Shown here piece by piece: positions 45,093 to 53,882 of a stretch of DNA of 64,000 nt. Position 1 is the first letter of the stretch; each line of letters starts with the position of its first letter. A program made the translations under genes and the position numbers. Source of the stretch: Oceanospirillaceae bacterium (GTDB lineage Bacteria > Pseudomonadota > Gammaproteobacteria > Pseudomonadales > Balneatricaceae); NCBI GenBank assembly GCA_013215445.1, contig JABSRA010000012.1, positions 18,000 through 81,999 of the forward strand, given 5' to 3'. The notes beneath the pieces were generated by a model. It had not been told where the DNA came from and searched no databases. It saw only the letters and a list, made by a program, of their open reading frames with translations.

Positions 45093-46163
45093 TCAGCACA
45101 CTTTTCCTCTGGCTGCGACGGCTACTTTTTTAAGACGATTATCTGTTTGTAAAAAATAGACAAAATCAAACAGATTACTCACTACGCAGACATGGTTTGG
45201 CACAATATTGAGCTTATCCCCTACCACTGGGCGTGTCTCGCAATGGCTAAAATCAATACAGCCATGCTCTTCACTGAGCCCGTAAATAACCGCTGCAGGA
45301 TATTCTCTTATCCAACCGTGACCCTGCATCCCCAGCAAGTCTGAAGTGAGTGCTTTAGACCCTGCGTCAATCACTACTCTGTCGGCTGTAGGGCAACTGA
45401 CAACAGTAGCCAGTACGGTTAGCGCGCAGTCTTGGTATTCACAATCACCTCGTTCCACCAGTGACTTATCATTGTAAATATAAGTGCCGACCCGATATTC
45501 TGTCGCCTCATCATAGAGTTCAGCCCGATACATATTAGGAGTGCCACCACTGCTGATAACTTTAACGGTAAGCCCAATCTGTTCGCATAATTGACGCGCC
45601 TCTTTTAGCCATAAGTTCACTTCGGCCGCTCGATTAACCGGTGGGTAAGTCATTAGGCCGGTAAACTCCACCCCATCGGCGCTATCGATAAACGCCGCCA
45701 ACTGCTGCGCAGCTTCAGGAGTTTGTACGCCGCAGCGTTTCGCTCCAGTATCACATTCCACCAGCACGGAGAGACAGCCTCTATGCGCCCAAAAACAAGC
45801 AGATAACTGCCTCACCGTCTCTTCATTATCGGCAACCACGGTCAATTTCACCCGCTTGGAAAGCGCGACTAAACGCGCCAGTTTTGTTTCTCCCAAGATA
45901 TTGAAAGTGATCAGAATATCGCTAATGCCAGCGTCGGCGAACACTTCGGCCTCGGATATTTTTTGACAGTTGATGCCAATGGCACCTGCCTGGAGCTGTC
46001 GGTGCGCCAGTGCCGGTATTTTATGAGTTTTTATGTGTGGTCTAAGAGAAAATTTTTGGTCGTTACAATACTGCTGAAAACGCTGGATGTTTTTGTCCAC
46101 TATTTGCTCATCGACAATCACACAGGGAGTGTCTAGTAATTCCAAAGCTGTAAATTCACTCAT
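45093..46163 (-). CDS. D-threonine aldolase / D-serine dehydratase-like PLP enzyme
   Basis: A 356-residue fold-type III PLP enzyme of the DSD1/D-threonine aldolase family. The Schiff-base lysine is K45 in RPHIKTHK, and a metal pair typical of the family is H324 and C326 in PNHVCVV. Family members cleave or dehydrate D-beta-hydroxy amino acids. With KDG kinase and RidA in the same locus, elimination of water from a 2-amino sugar acid such as D-glucosaminate to give an enamine of KDG is a fitting inference; D-threonine or 3-hydroxyaspartate are alternatives. It overlaps the M81 gene upstream by 8 nt. Confidence 0.82.
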   Translation of the reverse strand: MSEFTALELLDTPCVIVDEQIVDKNIQRFQQYCNDQKFSLRPHIKTHKIPALAHRQLQAGAIGINCQKISEAEVFADAGISDILITFNILGETKLARLVALSKRVKLTVVADNEETVRQLSACFWAHRGCLSVLVECDTGAKRCGVQTPEAAQQLAAFIDSADGVEFTGLMTYPPVNRAAEVNLWLKEARQLCEQIGLTVKVISSGGTPNMYRAELYDEATEYRVGTYIYNDKSLVERGDCEYQDCALTVLATVVSCPTADRVVIDAGSKALTSDLLGMQGHGWIREYPAAVIYGLSEEHGCIDFSHCETRPVVGDKLNIVPNHVCVVSNLFDFVYFLQTDNRLKKVAVAARGKVC

Positions 46164-47667
46164 GATTAGTGTCTCCGATTACGGTGTCTTTAGCAGCTGC
46201 TGTCTGATGTTCTAAACCATGCGGATCTGCCACGATGGGCCAAATAGGGCGGATTAATTTTTTATAATTATTGGTAATCGGGTCGCTGGGATAAGGCGCA
46301 CCACAGTCGATATAGATAATGTTTTCACTTATTTTTGAAAAAGCCCCATAAAAGTGGTTGGTCGATTTAACCACTAGCAGCTGTTTTTCGAGTGGATTTA
46401 TGCCAAGATTACTGAACAGATCTGGTGAAAATGCTTGTGATCTATTACTGTTGAGAATGATATCAATACCGGCAAGCTCTATGCACACAGCATCGCCTAA
46501 TGGTACGACACTCTCGCCAAAACTTTGCACAGCTTTCCTCACCACTTTCTTTACCTTAATCAAAGCATCGACTGGGCCACCTGCAGTCGCACAAGATTTA
46601 CCACCAAAACGTAGCTGTATATGGGAACCTTCACCTGCAGCAATACAAAACTTGACAGCAATAGGATCCCAAATGGTGCCTATCGCCACGTTTTGTTGCT
46701 TAAGAAGAAGCAGTTTTTTGAGTATTATGGTTGAATCACCAGCAACTCCTCCACCTGGATTATCCCAAATATCGGCTACTATCACCGGTCTCTCAGGCAC
46801 TCTCAGTGCCAGAGTTAAACCCTGATCTGGAGTTAAATAAGGGGGTCTAGTATTACCGCGAAAAGAGAATAATTCCATCCCCAAGCTTTTAGCCAACTCG
46901 TCACCCAAAGGCTGATCATTATCGGTAATCACCATCAGTTTGGTACCCATTTCTGGGACATCGCCAGCCATAAAACCGTGAATTACTGAAATCGACAATA
47001 CATTTTCTTGCTGCTCTATCGTTTGAATTTTATCGACAAACGTGCGCATCGGCTCTCGACTAGTCGGTAATATCTCTATCATCCGACAATCAAACACGGA
47101 GATTATCGGGGTCACCTCACCCCTGATACTGGCAATTGTAATCTCGACTACTTCACGCGCTCTATCGACAAAATCAGTATGCGGAAATTCTTTAAAAGCA
47201 ATCAGCACATTGGCTTGTTTAACCCTTAGTGGCGTAAGATGACTATGAGGGTCAAGTTCGGCAGATATGATCACTTTCGGCCCGACTATTTCACGAATTT
47301 TTGTTAAAAAATCACCTTCGCAATCATCGTAGCCCTGTGCCACCATCGCCCCATGTAAGCCTAAAACAATACCATCTAGCGGTAGCGCCGCTCTAATTTG
47401 GTCCAATATTTCATCGCGCAGTAATTCATAAGTCTGCCGGTTAATCAGCCCACCGGGTTCTGCCCAAGTCGCCGTGCCCTCAATTAAGGTCCAACCGAGT
47501 TCTGGAATCCGCTCACGACAGATAATGTGGGTGGCACTACAGAGGGTCGGTGTGGCCGGATGTTCCCCAGGTGGAGCATAAAATGACTCTTTAAAGCTCT
47601 CTAAATCCGTCGGTACCGGGGAAAATGTATTAGTCTCTGTTGCCAATGATGCGACAAATACTCTCAT
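46156..47667 (-). CDS. M81 family metallopeptidase (MlrC-like)
   Basis: A 503-residue zinc hydrolase of the microcystinase C family. The metal site is shown by SAELDPHSHLT (D139, H141, H143) with H163 in FPHTDF, and the catalytic E11 lies in TETNTF. The second domain has IWDNPGGGVAGDSTIILKKL. MlrC removes the last amides in microcystin breakdown, including a D-amino-acid peptide, but in most bacteria M81 proteins have unknown substrates and sit beside transporters. Here it may hydrolyse an amide or lactam to release the substrate of the PLP enzyme encoded directly downstream. Confidence 0.88.
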   Translation of the reverse strand: MRVFVASLATETNTFSPVPTDLESFKESFYAPPGEHPATPTLCSATHIICRERIPELGWTLIEGTATWAEPGGLINRQTYELLRDEILDQIRAALPLDGIVLGLHGAMVAQGYDDCEGDFLTKIREIVGPKVIISAELDPHSHLTPLRVKQANVLIAFKEFPHTDFVDRAREVVEITIASIRGEVTPIISVFDCRMIEILPTSREPMRTFVDKIQTIEQQENVLSISVIHGFMAGDVPEMGTKLMVITDNDQPLGDELAKSLGMELFSFRGNTRPPYLTPDQGLTLALRVPERPVIVADIWDNPGGGVAGDSTIILKKLLLLKQQNVAIGTIWDPIAVKFCIAAGEGSHIQLRFGGKSCATAGGPVDALIKVKKVVRKAVQSFGESVVPLGDAVCIELAGIDIILNSNRSQAFSPDLFSNLGINPLEKQLLVVKSTNHFYGAFSKISENIIYIDCGAPYPSDPITNNYKKLIRPIWPIVADPHGLEHQTAAAKDTVIGDTNHE

Positions 47668-47781
47668 TGTTGTTCCTTATAATATAATTAACGTAAATAT
47701 TTTCAGCCTTAACTATAGCGCTGCTACCCGCCGATGATTTAGCCACGCGACATTCTCGTTGTTAAGATAATGATACTATCC

Positions 47782-48684
47782 TTACCCCATTGACAGTTTC
47801 TCACCGTCGATAATGGCCCCTGGATGCATGATCACCTGAGCTGCCAACTGACAGGCAGATTTAATCGCCACGCGTGGTGATTTGTTGTCTAACCTTGCCC
47901 CGATATAGCCGGCGTTAAATGAGTCGCCAGCAGCGGTACTATCAATCACTGCAACCTTTTCAAACGGATAATGATAGTGACTCGCCCGAGTATAAAGATG
48001 ACAATCAGCAGCACCATTTTTGATCACAACTTCAGCTATATTTAGTACTGACAATCGCGCTAAGACAGCGGATTCTCCCTCTGTTCTTATCGCCATTTCG
48101 TCCTCTACACTGGGTAGGTAAATATCAATTAATGGCAATACTTGATCTAAATATTGACAGGCCAATTCTCGACTCGACCATAAAGCAGGACGATAGTTAT
48201 TATCAAAGGCCAGCTTGACACCTAACTCACGCAGCTGTTTTAGAAATTCAATAAATCGGGGTCTACTCCGCCCTTGGAGTATAGCGAGGGAGATCAATGA
48301 AAAATAAAACCAATCACTGGGATTAAATTTTTTCAATAAACGATTGATATCACACTCAAGGAAAAAATAACTCGGCGCTGAGTTTTCACGCCAATAACTA
48401 AAACTACGCTCACCACTGGCGTCGGTTTCAATACAATACAAGCCCAACTTTTTTTGCGCTAACACTTGTACAAAATCAATATTTACACCATCTAACTGCC
48501 ACTGCCTTAACAGTCGTTTACTGGGTTTATCATCGCCAATACTAGTCATGAAATATGCATTAATTCCCAGTAATGCCAAATAGTATGCGCAATTATAGGT
48601 ATCCCCACCGTAGCTAACCCGCGCCCTCGGGTATTCTTCGATTTTTACTTCAAGCATACACTCACCAAAACAAACAACTTTCAC
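47782..48684 (-). CDS. kdgK: 2-keto-3-deoxygluconate kinase (PfkB family)
   Basis: A 300-residue sugar kinase that makes KDPG from KDG. It follows E. coli KdgK closely: FGGDTYNCAYYLA, GLYCIETDASGERSFSYWREN, FDNNYRPALW, and the anion-hole/catalytic motif DSTAAGDSFNAGYIGARL. KDPG aldolase is not in the window; DgoA in the galactoside island acts on the galacto epimer. The presence of a KDG kinase in a TRAP operon says that the imported compound is turned into KDG. Confidence 0.88.
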   Translation of the reverse strand: MKVVCFGECMLEVKIEEYPRARVSYGGDTYNCAYYLALLGINAYFMTSIGDDKPSKRLLRQWQLDGVNIDFVQVLAQKKLGLYCIETDASGERSFSYWRENSAPSYFFLECDINRLLKKFNPSDWFYFSLISLAILQGRSRPRFIEFLKQLRELGVKLAFDNNYRPALWSSRELACQYLDQVLPLIDIYLPSVEDEMAIRTEGESAVLARLSVLNIAEVVIKNGAADCHLYTRASHYHYPFEKVAVIDSTAAGDSFNAGYIGARLDNKSPRVAIKSACQLAAQVIMHPGAIIDGEKLSMG

Positions 48685-48732
48685 CTTTAATCCTTATCAA
48701 CTGATACAGATTTTTAAACACTACAAATAACA

Positions 48733-48759
48733 GGCTTCAACTTTTTTAACGTTGAAGCC
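48733..48759 (-). terminator. Hairpin after dctP
   Basis: A perfect 9-bp stem GGCTTCAAC/GTTGAAGCC with a 9-nt loop lies 8 nt after the dctP stop and before kdgK. There is no T-run after it on the minus strand, so it may protect the transporter message from decay and lower kdgK expression. Confidence 0.45.
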
Positions 48760-48767
48760 CGTCCCTA

Positions 48768-49826
48768 CTATTTCAAATATGTATTACTGTTAGCTTTATC
48801 TACTTCTGTGATGAAGAGATTGAGCAATTCAACCCCCTCTTTACCCAGGGTCTCTTTAATGTGAGCCAAAATGACCGGTTCTGCGGCTTTTTTGAAGCGG
48901 CTACGCTCTTCAGCTGAAATCGAATTCACTTCCATTTTACTACTTAAACCCGCTAAACCACGATCTTCTGAGGCTTCAATCGCTCTGGCGATACCGCGAC
49001 TAGCAATGATTCCTGAATGAGTGGCATAGCGAATAATCTTTTGCTCTTGCTCGGTTAAACTACTGTAAAAATCGTCGTTAAGCATGAAGGTATAAGGGGC
49101 GAATAAGTGATTGGTCAGGGTCAAGTATTTCTGTACTTCGTTAAATTTAGCGAAGGATACCGTCGGTATTGGGTTCATTTGACCATCGATCACCCCTGTT
49201 TGCAGTGCCGAGTAAACCTCACCCCACGCAAGTGGGTAAGCTTCGCCACCGAGCGCTTGAATAATCTTTTGATGCGACGGCAAGGTCATAGTACGAATAC
49301 GAATACCTTTAAAGTCTTCTAAGGTTTTAATCGGTCTAACAGAGTTAGTGATGGAGAAAAAACCGCCAGTATCAGGAAACCCCAGTACTTTAACCCCACC
49401 CACTGATTTATTGATATCTTGCGCTAAGGCGGCGCCAAATTTCCCATCAAAGACATCATAAGTTGCTGCATTATGATTAAAGGCAAATGCCAAATCTAAG
49501 ACCCCAATTCGTGGATAGTAAGAAGACAAAGCCCCTGTAGAGGTCAGTGTTGCTTGAATAATGCCGTCTTTTACTTGCTGCACGTGCTCTTTTGCACTAC
49601 CTAACTGATTACTTGGATATATTTCTACTTTAATTTCACCGTTGGACGCTGATTCAACAATGTTCTTAAACACTCCCGCAAAGGCATGCGCTGGATTTTC
49701 CATTACATCAGCTTTGTTATCATGACCAAAGCGAATGGTCTTTTGCGCAAAAGCTTGCATAGAAGTCATCAGCACCGATGCCGATAATATCGACACGACG
49801 GTCAATTTAGTGAGTACATTTTTCAT
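48768..49826 (-). CDS. dctP: TRAP transporter substrate-binding protein (DctP family)
   Basis: A 352-residue periplasmic binding protein with a signal peptide ending at MQAFAQK. The family's carboxylate-binding arginine is in FKGIRIRTM, and YPLAWGEVYSALQTGVIDGQ and KEHVQQVKDG are diagnostic. TRAP binding proteins bind organic acids, so the substrate has a carboxylate, such as a uronate, aldonate or amino sugar acid. It lies 41 bp after the dctM gene in the same operon. Confidence 0.92.
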   Translation of the reverse strand: MKNVLTKLTVVSILSASVLMTSMQAFAQKTIRFGHDNKADVMENPAHAFAGVFKNIVESASNGEIKVEIYPSNQLGSAKEHVQQVKDGIIQATLTSTGALSSYYPRIGVLDLAFAFNHNAATYDVFDGKFGAALAQDINKSVGGVKVLGFPDTGGFFSITNSVRPIKTLEDFKGIRIRTMTLPSHQKIIQALGGEAYPLAWGEVYSALQTGVIDGQMNPIPTVSFAKFNEVQKYLTLTNHLFAPYTFMLNDDFYSSLTEQEQKIIRYATHSGIIASRGIARAIEASEDRGLAGLSSKMEVNSISAEERSRFKKAAEPVILAHIKETLGKEGVELLNLFITEVDKANSNTYLK

Positions 49827-49867
49827 CTCTATTCCTTTTTTTACTTATAGTTTAGGGTTGCCTACTT

Positions 49868-51145
49868 CTAAAATCCCAATAGGCGGGGAAGATACAATGC
49901 AATATCAGGGGAGAAGGCAATTAACAGTAATATGGCTAACTCTCCGATTAAAAATGGCCATAACTCTACGGCGATATTTTCTATTTTTTCACCGGTGACC
50001 GATGCCAATACGAACAGACAAGCTCCTACTGGCGGCGTCATCAATGAAAGATTAAGTGCGAGCACAAATACAATGCCAGCGTGAAGAGGATCCATGCCAA
50101 TGTGTTCCGTCAGAGGCACTAACACTGGCGCCAAGATTATCAACATCGCAGTGATGTCCATCAAAGTGCCAACGATGAGCAGCAAGACAATTATCAGCAA
50201 TAGAATGACTTGAGGATTATCTGAAACACTCATCATTGCAGCGGCGATGGCTTGCGGAATTTGCTCAAAACTCAGCCACCAGCCAAGAATCGAAGCTGAC
50301 GCGATGATTAAGAAAATCACACCGGTGATACGTCCAGTACGAATTAGCATCCGTATTAAATCAGCCCAGCTGATGCAGCGATAAATAACCGTTCCAATAA
50401 ACAGCGCATAAGCTACTGCGACAGCGGCCGCTTCGGTAGGTGTAACCACCCCAAAGAGAATTCCCCCCAGGATAATCATCGGCATAATAAGCGCAATAAT
50501 CGAAGATTTAAAAGCGATACAGATTTCTCTGAGGGTTGCCCTTCTGGCGTTTTTTGGTAGATTTTTACGCTTGCCCAAACCGGCAATAATCAGCATGCAA
50601 ATAATGCAGATGAGTAAACCTGGCAGTACACCCGTGGCAAATAACCCGCCGATCGAGACGCCCATTAAAGAGCCGTAGATCACCATTAGACCTGAGGGTG
50701 GTATGGTTGGCCCAATAATAGAGCCGGCGGCCGTTACTGCGCAGGCAAAAGGTCGGCTGTAGCCCTCCTTAACCATCGCCGGTACTAATGTTCTACCGAA
50801 GGCAGCTGCATCCGCCGTTGCAGCACCTGTGATACCAGAAAAAAATACTGAGGAGAGCATGTTGGTATGTGCCAACCCCCCGCGGAAGTGCCCCACCAGA
50901 ACTTGGGCAAATATTACCAATCTTGCGGTAATACCCGTGTGATTCATTATTTCCCCAGCGAGAATAAAGAATGGCATCGCCAAAAAAGGAAACATATTAA
51001 GGCCATTAAAAATTTTGCTAGGTGCTAATGCGACAAATTGCATTCCGCCAATACTGGCAAGGCCCACCATACCTGAAATTCCCAGCACTATACCCACCGG
51101 CAAACCCAGTAACAGCAGGACTAAAAAAACAATACCGATAATCAT
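49868..51145 (-). CDS. dctM: TRAP transporter large permease (DctM family)
   Basis: A 425-residue protein with about twelve hydrophobic segments that exchanges the substrate with sodium. Signature stretches are LGLPVGIVLGISG at the start, FILAGEIMNHTGI, ATADAAAFGRTLVPAMVKEGY and VLALNLSLMTPPVGACLFV. It overlaps the small permease gene by 4 nt (ATGA). The assignment is secure. Confidence 0.95.
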   Translation of the reverse strand: MIIGIVFLVLLLLGLPVGIVLGISGMVGLASIGGMQFVALAPSKIFNGLNMFPFLAMPFFILAGEIMNHTGITARLVIFAQVLVGHFRGGLAHTNMLSSVFFSGITGAATADAAAFGRTLVPAMVKEGYSRPFACAVTAAGSIIGPTIPPSGLMVIYGSLMGVSIGGLFATGVLPGLLICIICMLIIAGLGKRKNLPKNARRATLREICIAFKSSIIALIMPMIILGGILFGVVTPTEAAAVAVAYALFIGTVIYRCISWADLIRMLIRTGRITGVIFLIIASASILGWWLSFEQIPQAIAAAMMSVSDNPQVILLLIIVLLLIVGTLMDITAMLIILAPVLVPLTEHIGMDPLHAGIVFVLALNLSLMTPPVGACLFVLASVTGEKIENIAVELWPFLIGELAILLLIAFSPDIALYLPRLLGF

Positions 51146-51690
51146 ATATCAGTTCCTCCCAGGCTATCTTCATTGACATATTCGCAGCCAAAATCCCTAA
51201 ACATAGCAATGCATGTTTGAAAAGCAGCGAGTAAAAACGCCGCTGGAATTGCCGCATAGGGAACAGCCATCGGTATTGAGTAAACAGTAGAGAATTGGCT
51301 TAAGCCTTTTTCCACAAAAGCGGTGCCTGTGTAAGCCAATATAAGAAAAAATATCAATGCGACTAGATCGAGTAGTAAGTGCAAATAGGGCTTAATTGAC
51401 TCGGAGATAAAACCTTGCAGTGAGGTCAAGCCAATATGCTCTCTGCGATAACAACAACAGGGAACAGCCAGTAGAATACCCCAAATCATGATGTATCTTG
51501 CCAGCTCCTCCGTCCAGGGGATTTGCCAGTGGAATATATACCTGGCCACAATGCCTAACCATACATCCAATACCAGCAGAAAGATTAAGACTGCAATTGT
51601 TTGCTCGTTGGCTTTATTGACCATCGCTCCTATAGCACTGATTTTTCTATGTAAGGGTGATGTGTTTTTTACGTTATTTTTATTGACCAT
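51142..51690 (-). CDS. dctQ: TRAP transporter small permease (DctQ family)
   Basis: A 182-residue membrane protein with four hydrophobic helices and a soluble N-terminus. WTEELARYIMIWGILLAV is the usual DctQ core, followed by the short YRREHIG loop. It is the first gene of the minus-strand operon, with AGAGG before the start and the two RpiR-like dyads upstream. Together with dctM and dctP it forms a complete tripartite transporter. Confidence 0.92.
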   Translation of the reverse strand: MVNKNNVKNTSPLHRKISAIGAMVNKANEQTIAVLIFLLVLDVWLGIVARYIFHWQIPWTEELARYIMIWGILLAVPCCCYRREHIGLTSLQGFISESIKPYLHLLLDLVALIFFLILAYTGTAFVEKGLSQFSTVYSIPMAVPYAAIPAAFLLAAFQTCIAMFRDFGCEYVNEDSLGGTDI

Positions 51691-51825
51691 CCTAGACCTC
51701 TAAATAATGGGTGACATAAAACACTATTAAGCGCTCTCAGAGCTTCCCAAAACGCTGTTTTCGCTCTTATTAAGTGTAATCTCATCTCATTAAATTACTG
51801 AAAAATGGTTAAACTCAATCATTTA

Positions 51826-51840
51826 TGAAATTAAATTTCA
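51826..51840. promoter_or_regulatory. RpiR-type operator 1
   Basis: TGAAATT-A-AATTTCA is a perfect 15-bp palindrome in the divergent region between dctQ and ridA. It differs from the HexR (RpiR family) consensus TGTAATTAAATTACA in two symmetrical positions. Together with operator 2 (51897-51911) it is the likely target of the RpiR regulator at 52691. Confidence 0.68.
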
Positions 51841-51896
51841 TTTCGCGCCATTATTATGCTTAAATAACTTCAATGTCAACGAATTTTAATAAATCA

Positions 51897-51911
51897 TGAA
51901 ATTAAATTACA
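51897..51911. promoter_or_regulatory. RpiR-type operator 2
   Basis: TGAAATTAAATTACA repeats operator 1 with one change and lies 71 bp from it centre to centre, near seven helix turns. It sits 13 bp before the ridA start, just upstream of its AAAGGAG ribosome-binding site, so binding here would block ridA directly. Confidence 0.65.
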
Positions 51912-51924
51912 CAAAGGAGTCAAC

Positions 51925-52311
51925 ATGCCAATTATAAGATATGGAGTGGAAAAGAAGGGTGCGGGCGGGCAAAACCTACCCTTTGCCAGAGCGGTGCAAG
52001 CGGGTGGTTTTTTATATGTATCAGGTCAAGTACCAATGGTCGACGGCGAAATTATCGAGGGGGGTATTATCCGCCAAACACATCAGACCATGAGTAATGT
52101 GATTGCTATTTTAGAAGAGGCCGGATACAGCCTTGAAGATGTTGTCAGGGTGGGCGTATGGCTGGACGATCCACGAGACTTCTGGAGTTTCAATGGCGTC
52201 TATAAAGAATATTTCTCCAATGCTCCCCCGGCAAGAGCTTGTGTAGAGTCACGCATTATGGTTGATTGCAAAGTGGAAATTGACATAGTAGCCTATAAAG
52301 ATCCTGCATAA
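51925..52311 (+). CDS. RidA family reactive-intermediate deaminase
   Basis: A 128-residue RidA/YjgF-type protein that hydrolyses enamine/imine intermediates to ketones and ammonia. The catalytic arginine is R104 (PPARACVES), with E118 (KVEID) and a YVSGQVPM core. Housekeeping RidA acts on 2-aminoacrylate. As part of a dehydratase locus this one may process the enamine product of the PLP enzyme. It is divergent from the TRAP operon and has a strong AAAGGAG site. A MITE-like element lies downstream. Confidence 0.88.
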   Translation: MPIIRYGVEKKGAGGQNLPFARAVQAGGFLYVSGQVPMVDGEIIEGGIIRQTHQTMSNVIAILEEAGYSLEDVVRVGVWLDDPRDFWSFNGVYKEYFSNAPPARACVESRIMVDCKVEIDIVAYKDPA

Positions 52312-52690
52312 GCACTGCTGCATATTAGACGTTGAAGCTGAAATTTGCCGTTAAACACCGTTTTAGGCGTCGAATCTAAATCGCTTAAAGCGGCTCTGCG
52401 AGATTATCGACAGATACTCGCTGTTAGGGCCCCTGCGCTACATGTTAGTATCCACAACAGCGTTAGTTAATCTAACCCGAATATTGGCATCCAATAGCTA
52501 GGACCCTAACTTGTTCCTCGTTTTTACAGCCTTTTCTTTTTCAAGCATCCGGACACGCCTGTAGGGTATTCAATCGAAAAATCTGTAAAAAAAGCTAACA
52601 GCGCTATCATCACGGCATTTTATGCAATATCCTTGCTAATTACCAAACCTAGATTCCGGCCTATAATCATATACATACTGGCAAATAATT
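52312..52690. other. Intergenic stretch between ridA and the RpiR gene
   Basis: No coding sequence is supported. The first 160 bp show nothing recognisable, then MITE copy B (52472-52639) follows. Its right end abuts a weak -35-like TTACCA and TATAAT at 52662-52667, the likely promoter of the RpiR gene. Confidence 0.6.
52472..52639. mobile_element. MITE-like element, copy B
   Basis: A 168-bp element aligned with copy A at 9717: left end CTAACCCGAATATTGG, interior blocks TTGTTCCTCGTTTTTACAG, TTCAATCGAAAAA, GCGCTATCATCACGGCAT, and right end TGCAATATCCTTGCTAA. Same orientation and length as copy A. It separates ridA from the RpiR regulator. Confidence 0.65.
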
Positions 52691-53566
52691 ATGATATCAA
52701 GCGATGATATAATATCGACTATTCATGAAAAGCAGGACAATTTAAGCAAGTCAGAAAAACGCTTATCTGAAACGATACTCGCCGACGTCAACTTTGCTAT
52801 TCAGGCGACCACCAGTGAAATGGCCATCAGGTCAGGCGTCAGCTCACCCACTATTACGCGTTTTTGCCGCTCACTGGGGTTAAAAGGACTAAAAGAACTA
52901 AAGGTAAAACTGGCTCAATCTCTGTCAATCGGCAACCGCTATGTCACATTGAACATTGGTTCTGACAACATCCAAGATGTCGCCAGTAATGTCATTTCCT
53001 CAGCGCAGTTAGCCTTGCATCACTTACACCAAGCACTTGATTACCAGGCCTTAGAACAGGCGGTAGATAGCCTTTGTAAAGCTCAGAGAATTGTTATCTT
53101 CGGCGGCGGGGGTGGTGCGACTGTGGTGGCTCAAGACACCGAATACCGACTGTTTCGTCTATCCTTGCACGTTGTCTCCTACACTGATTCACAGCTGCAA
53201 CGCATGGTTGCTGCGACCTTAAAAGAAGAAGATAATTTAATTATCATCTCCACCAGCGGTCGCGATCAAGAACTGGTTGAGTGCAGCCAAATTGCCGCTA
53301 ACTACCACTGTAATGTCATCGCTATCACTCGGCCTAACTCCCCCCTTGCCAACACAGCTAATATAGTCATTCCTGTCGACATCCCAGAAACCAAAGATAT
53401 TTTAAAACCCACAGCCTCTCGCTACGCGCTGTTGGCGACGATTGATATACTGGCCAATCAGATAGGTATTAAAATGGGTGATAAAGCCATAGAGAATTTA
53501 CGCCGCATGAAATATCAGTTGATGGCTAACAGAGATGTAGAGAATACCGAACCTCTTGGAGATTAA
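52691..53566 (+). CDS. RpiR/MurR family transcriptional regulator
   Basis: A 291-residue regulator with an N-terminal HTH (ATTSEMAIRSGVSSPTITRFCRSLGLKG across about 36-65, motif VSSPTITRFCRSLG) and a SIS sugar-isomerase-like domain (IVIFGGGGGATVVAQD, IIISTSGRDQELVECSQIA). SIS domains bind sugar phosphates; HexR of this family senses KDPG. KdgK in the locus would make KDPG, so KDPG is a natural candidate ligand. The two TGAAATTAAATT dyads at 51826 and 51897 are probable targets. No clear Shine-Dalgarno precedes the start. Confidence 0.88.
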   Translation: MISSDDIISTIHEKQDNLSKSEKRLSETILADVNFAIQATTSEMAIRSGVSSPTITRFCRSLGLKGLKELKVKLAQSLSIGNRYVTLNIGSDNIQDVASNVISSAQLALHHLHQALDYQALEQAVDSLCKAQRIVIFGGGGGATVVAQDTEYRLFRLSLHVVSYTDSQLQRMVAATLKEEDNLIIISTSGRDQELVECSQIAANYHCNVIAITRPNSPLANTANIVIPVDIPETKDILKPTASRYALLATIDILANQIGIKMGDKAIENLRRMKYQLMANRDVENTEPLGD

Positions 53567-53882
53567 TGCGCGCTTCAACTCGTTCACTAGCAGCATTAAA
53601 CTACTTTGTATCTCAGCCCTACCCATTAAATAAAAAATGACTCAAATCCCGACATTACCCACAACAACTCAGGCTATTACATTGGTAATAAAACCGCCTG
53701 TGAAATGAGCGGTAGCATTCTCGCCAGCTTTAGATTGCGGAGAGGGCCTACCTGCCTATTAATCAACAAACAGTTTATGAGTCCCATGCACAACCCATCG
53801 ACCGGCGAAGTTATTCGAACCTTATTCCACAATCACGGTCAATAAATCATCCTTTATTTACTTTGCAAACCTTGGATTAATC
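53567..53882. other. Intergenic stretch before the DUF1223 gene
   Basis: A frame open from 53630 to 53845 could encode a 46-residue peptide from ATG 53705 (starting MSGSILASFR). It has no ribosome site and no recognised family, and it may be a decayed gene end. Nothing else is seen. Confidence 0.35.

Noticed and set aside
46358..46825. 155-codon plus-strand frame opposite the M81 gene
   Set aside because: Antisense shadow of a strongly conserved enzyme; composition is that of a reversed coding strand and there is no start signal.
53630..53845. Open frame containing NPSTGEVIRTLFHNHGQ and a 46-codon ATG version
   Set aside because: No ribosome-binding site and no recognised domain. It may be a gene remnant, so it is only mentioned under the intergenic stretch.
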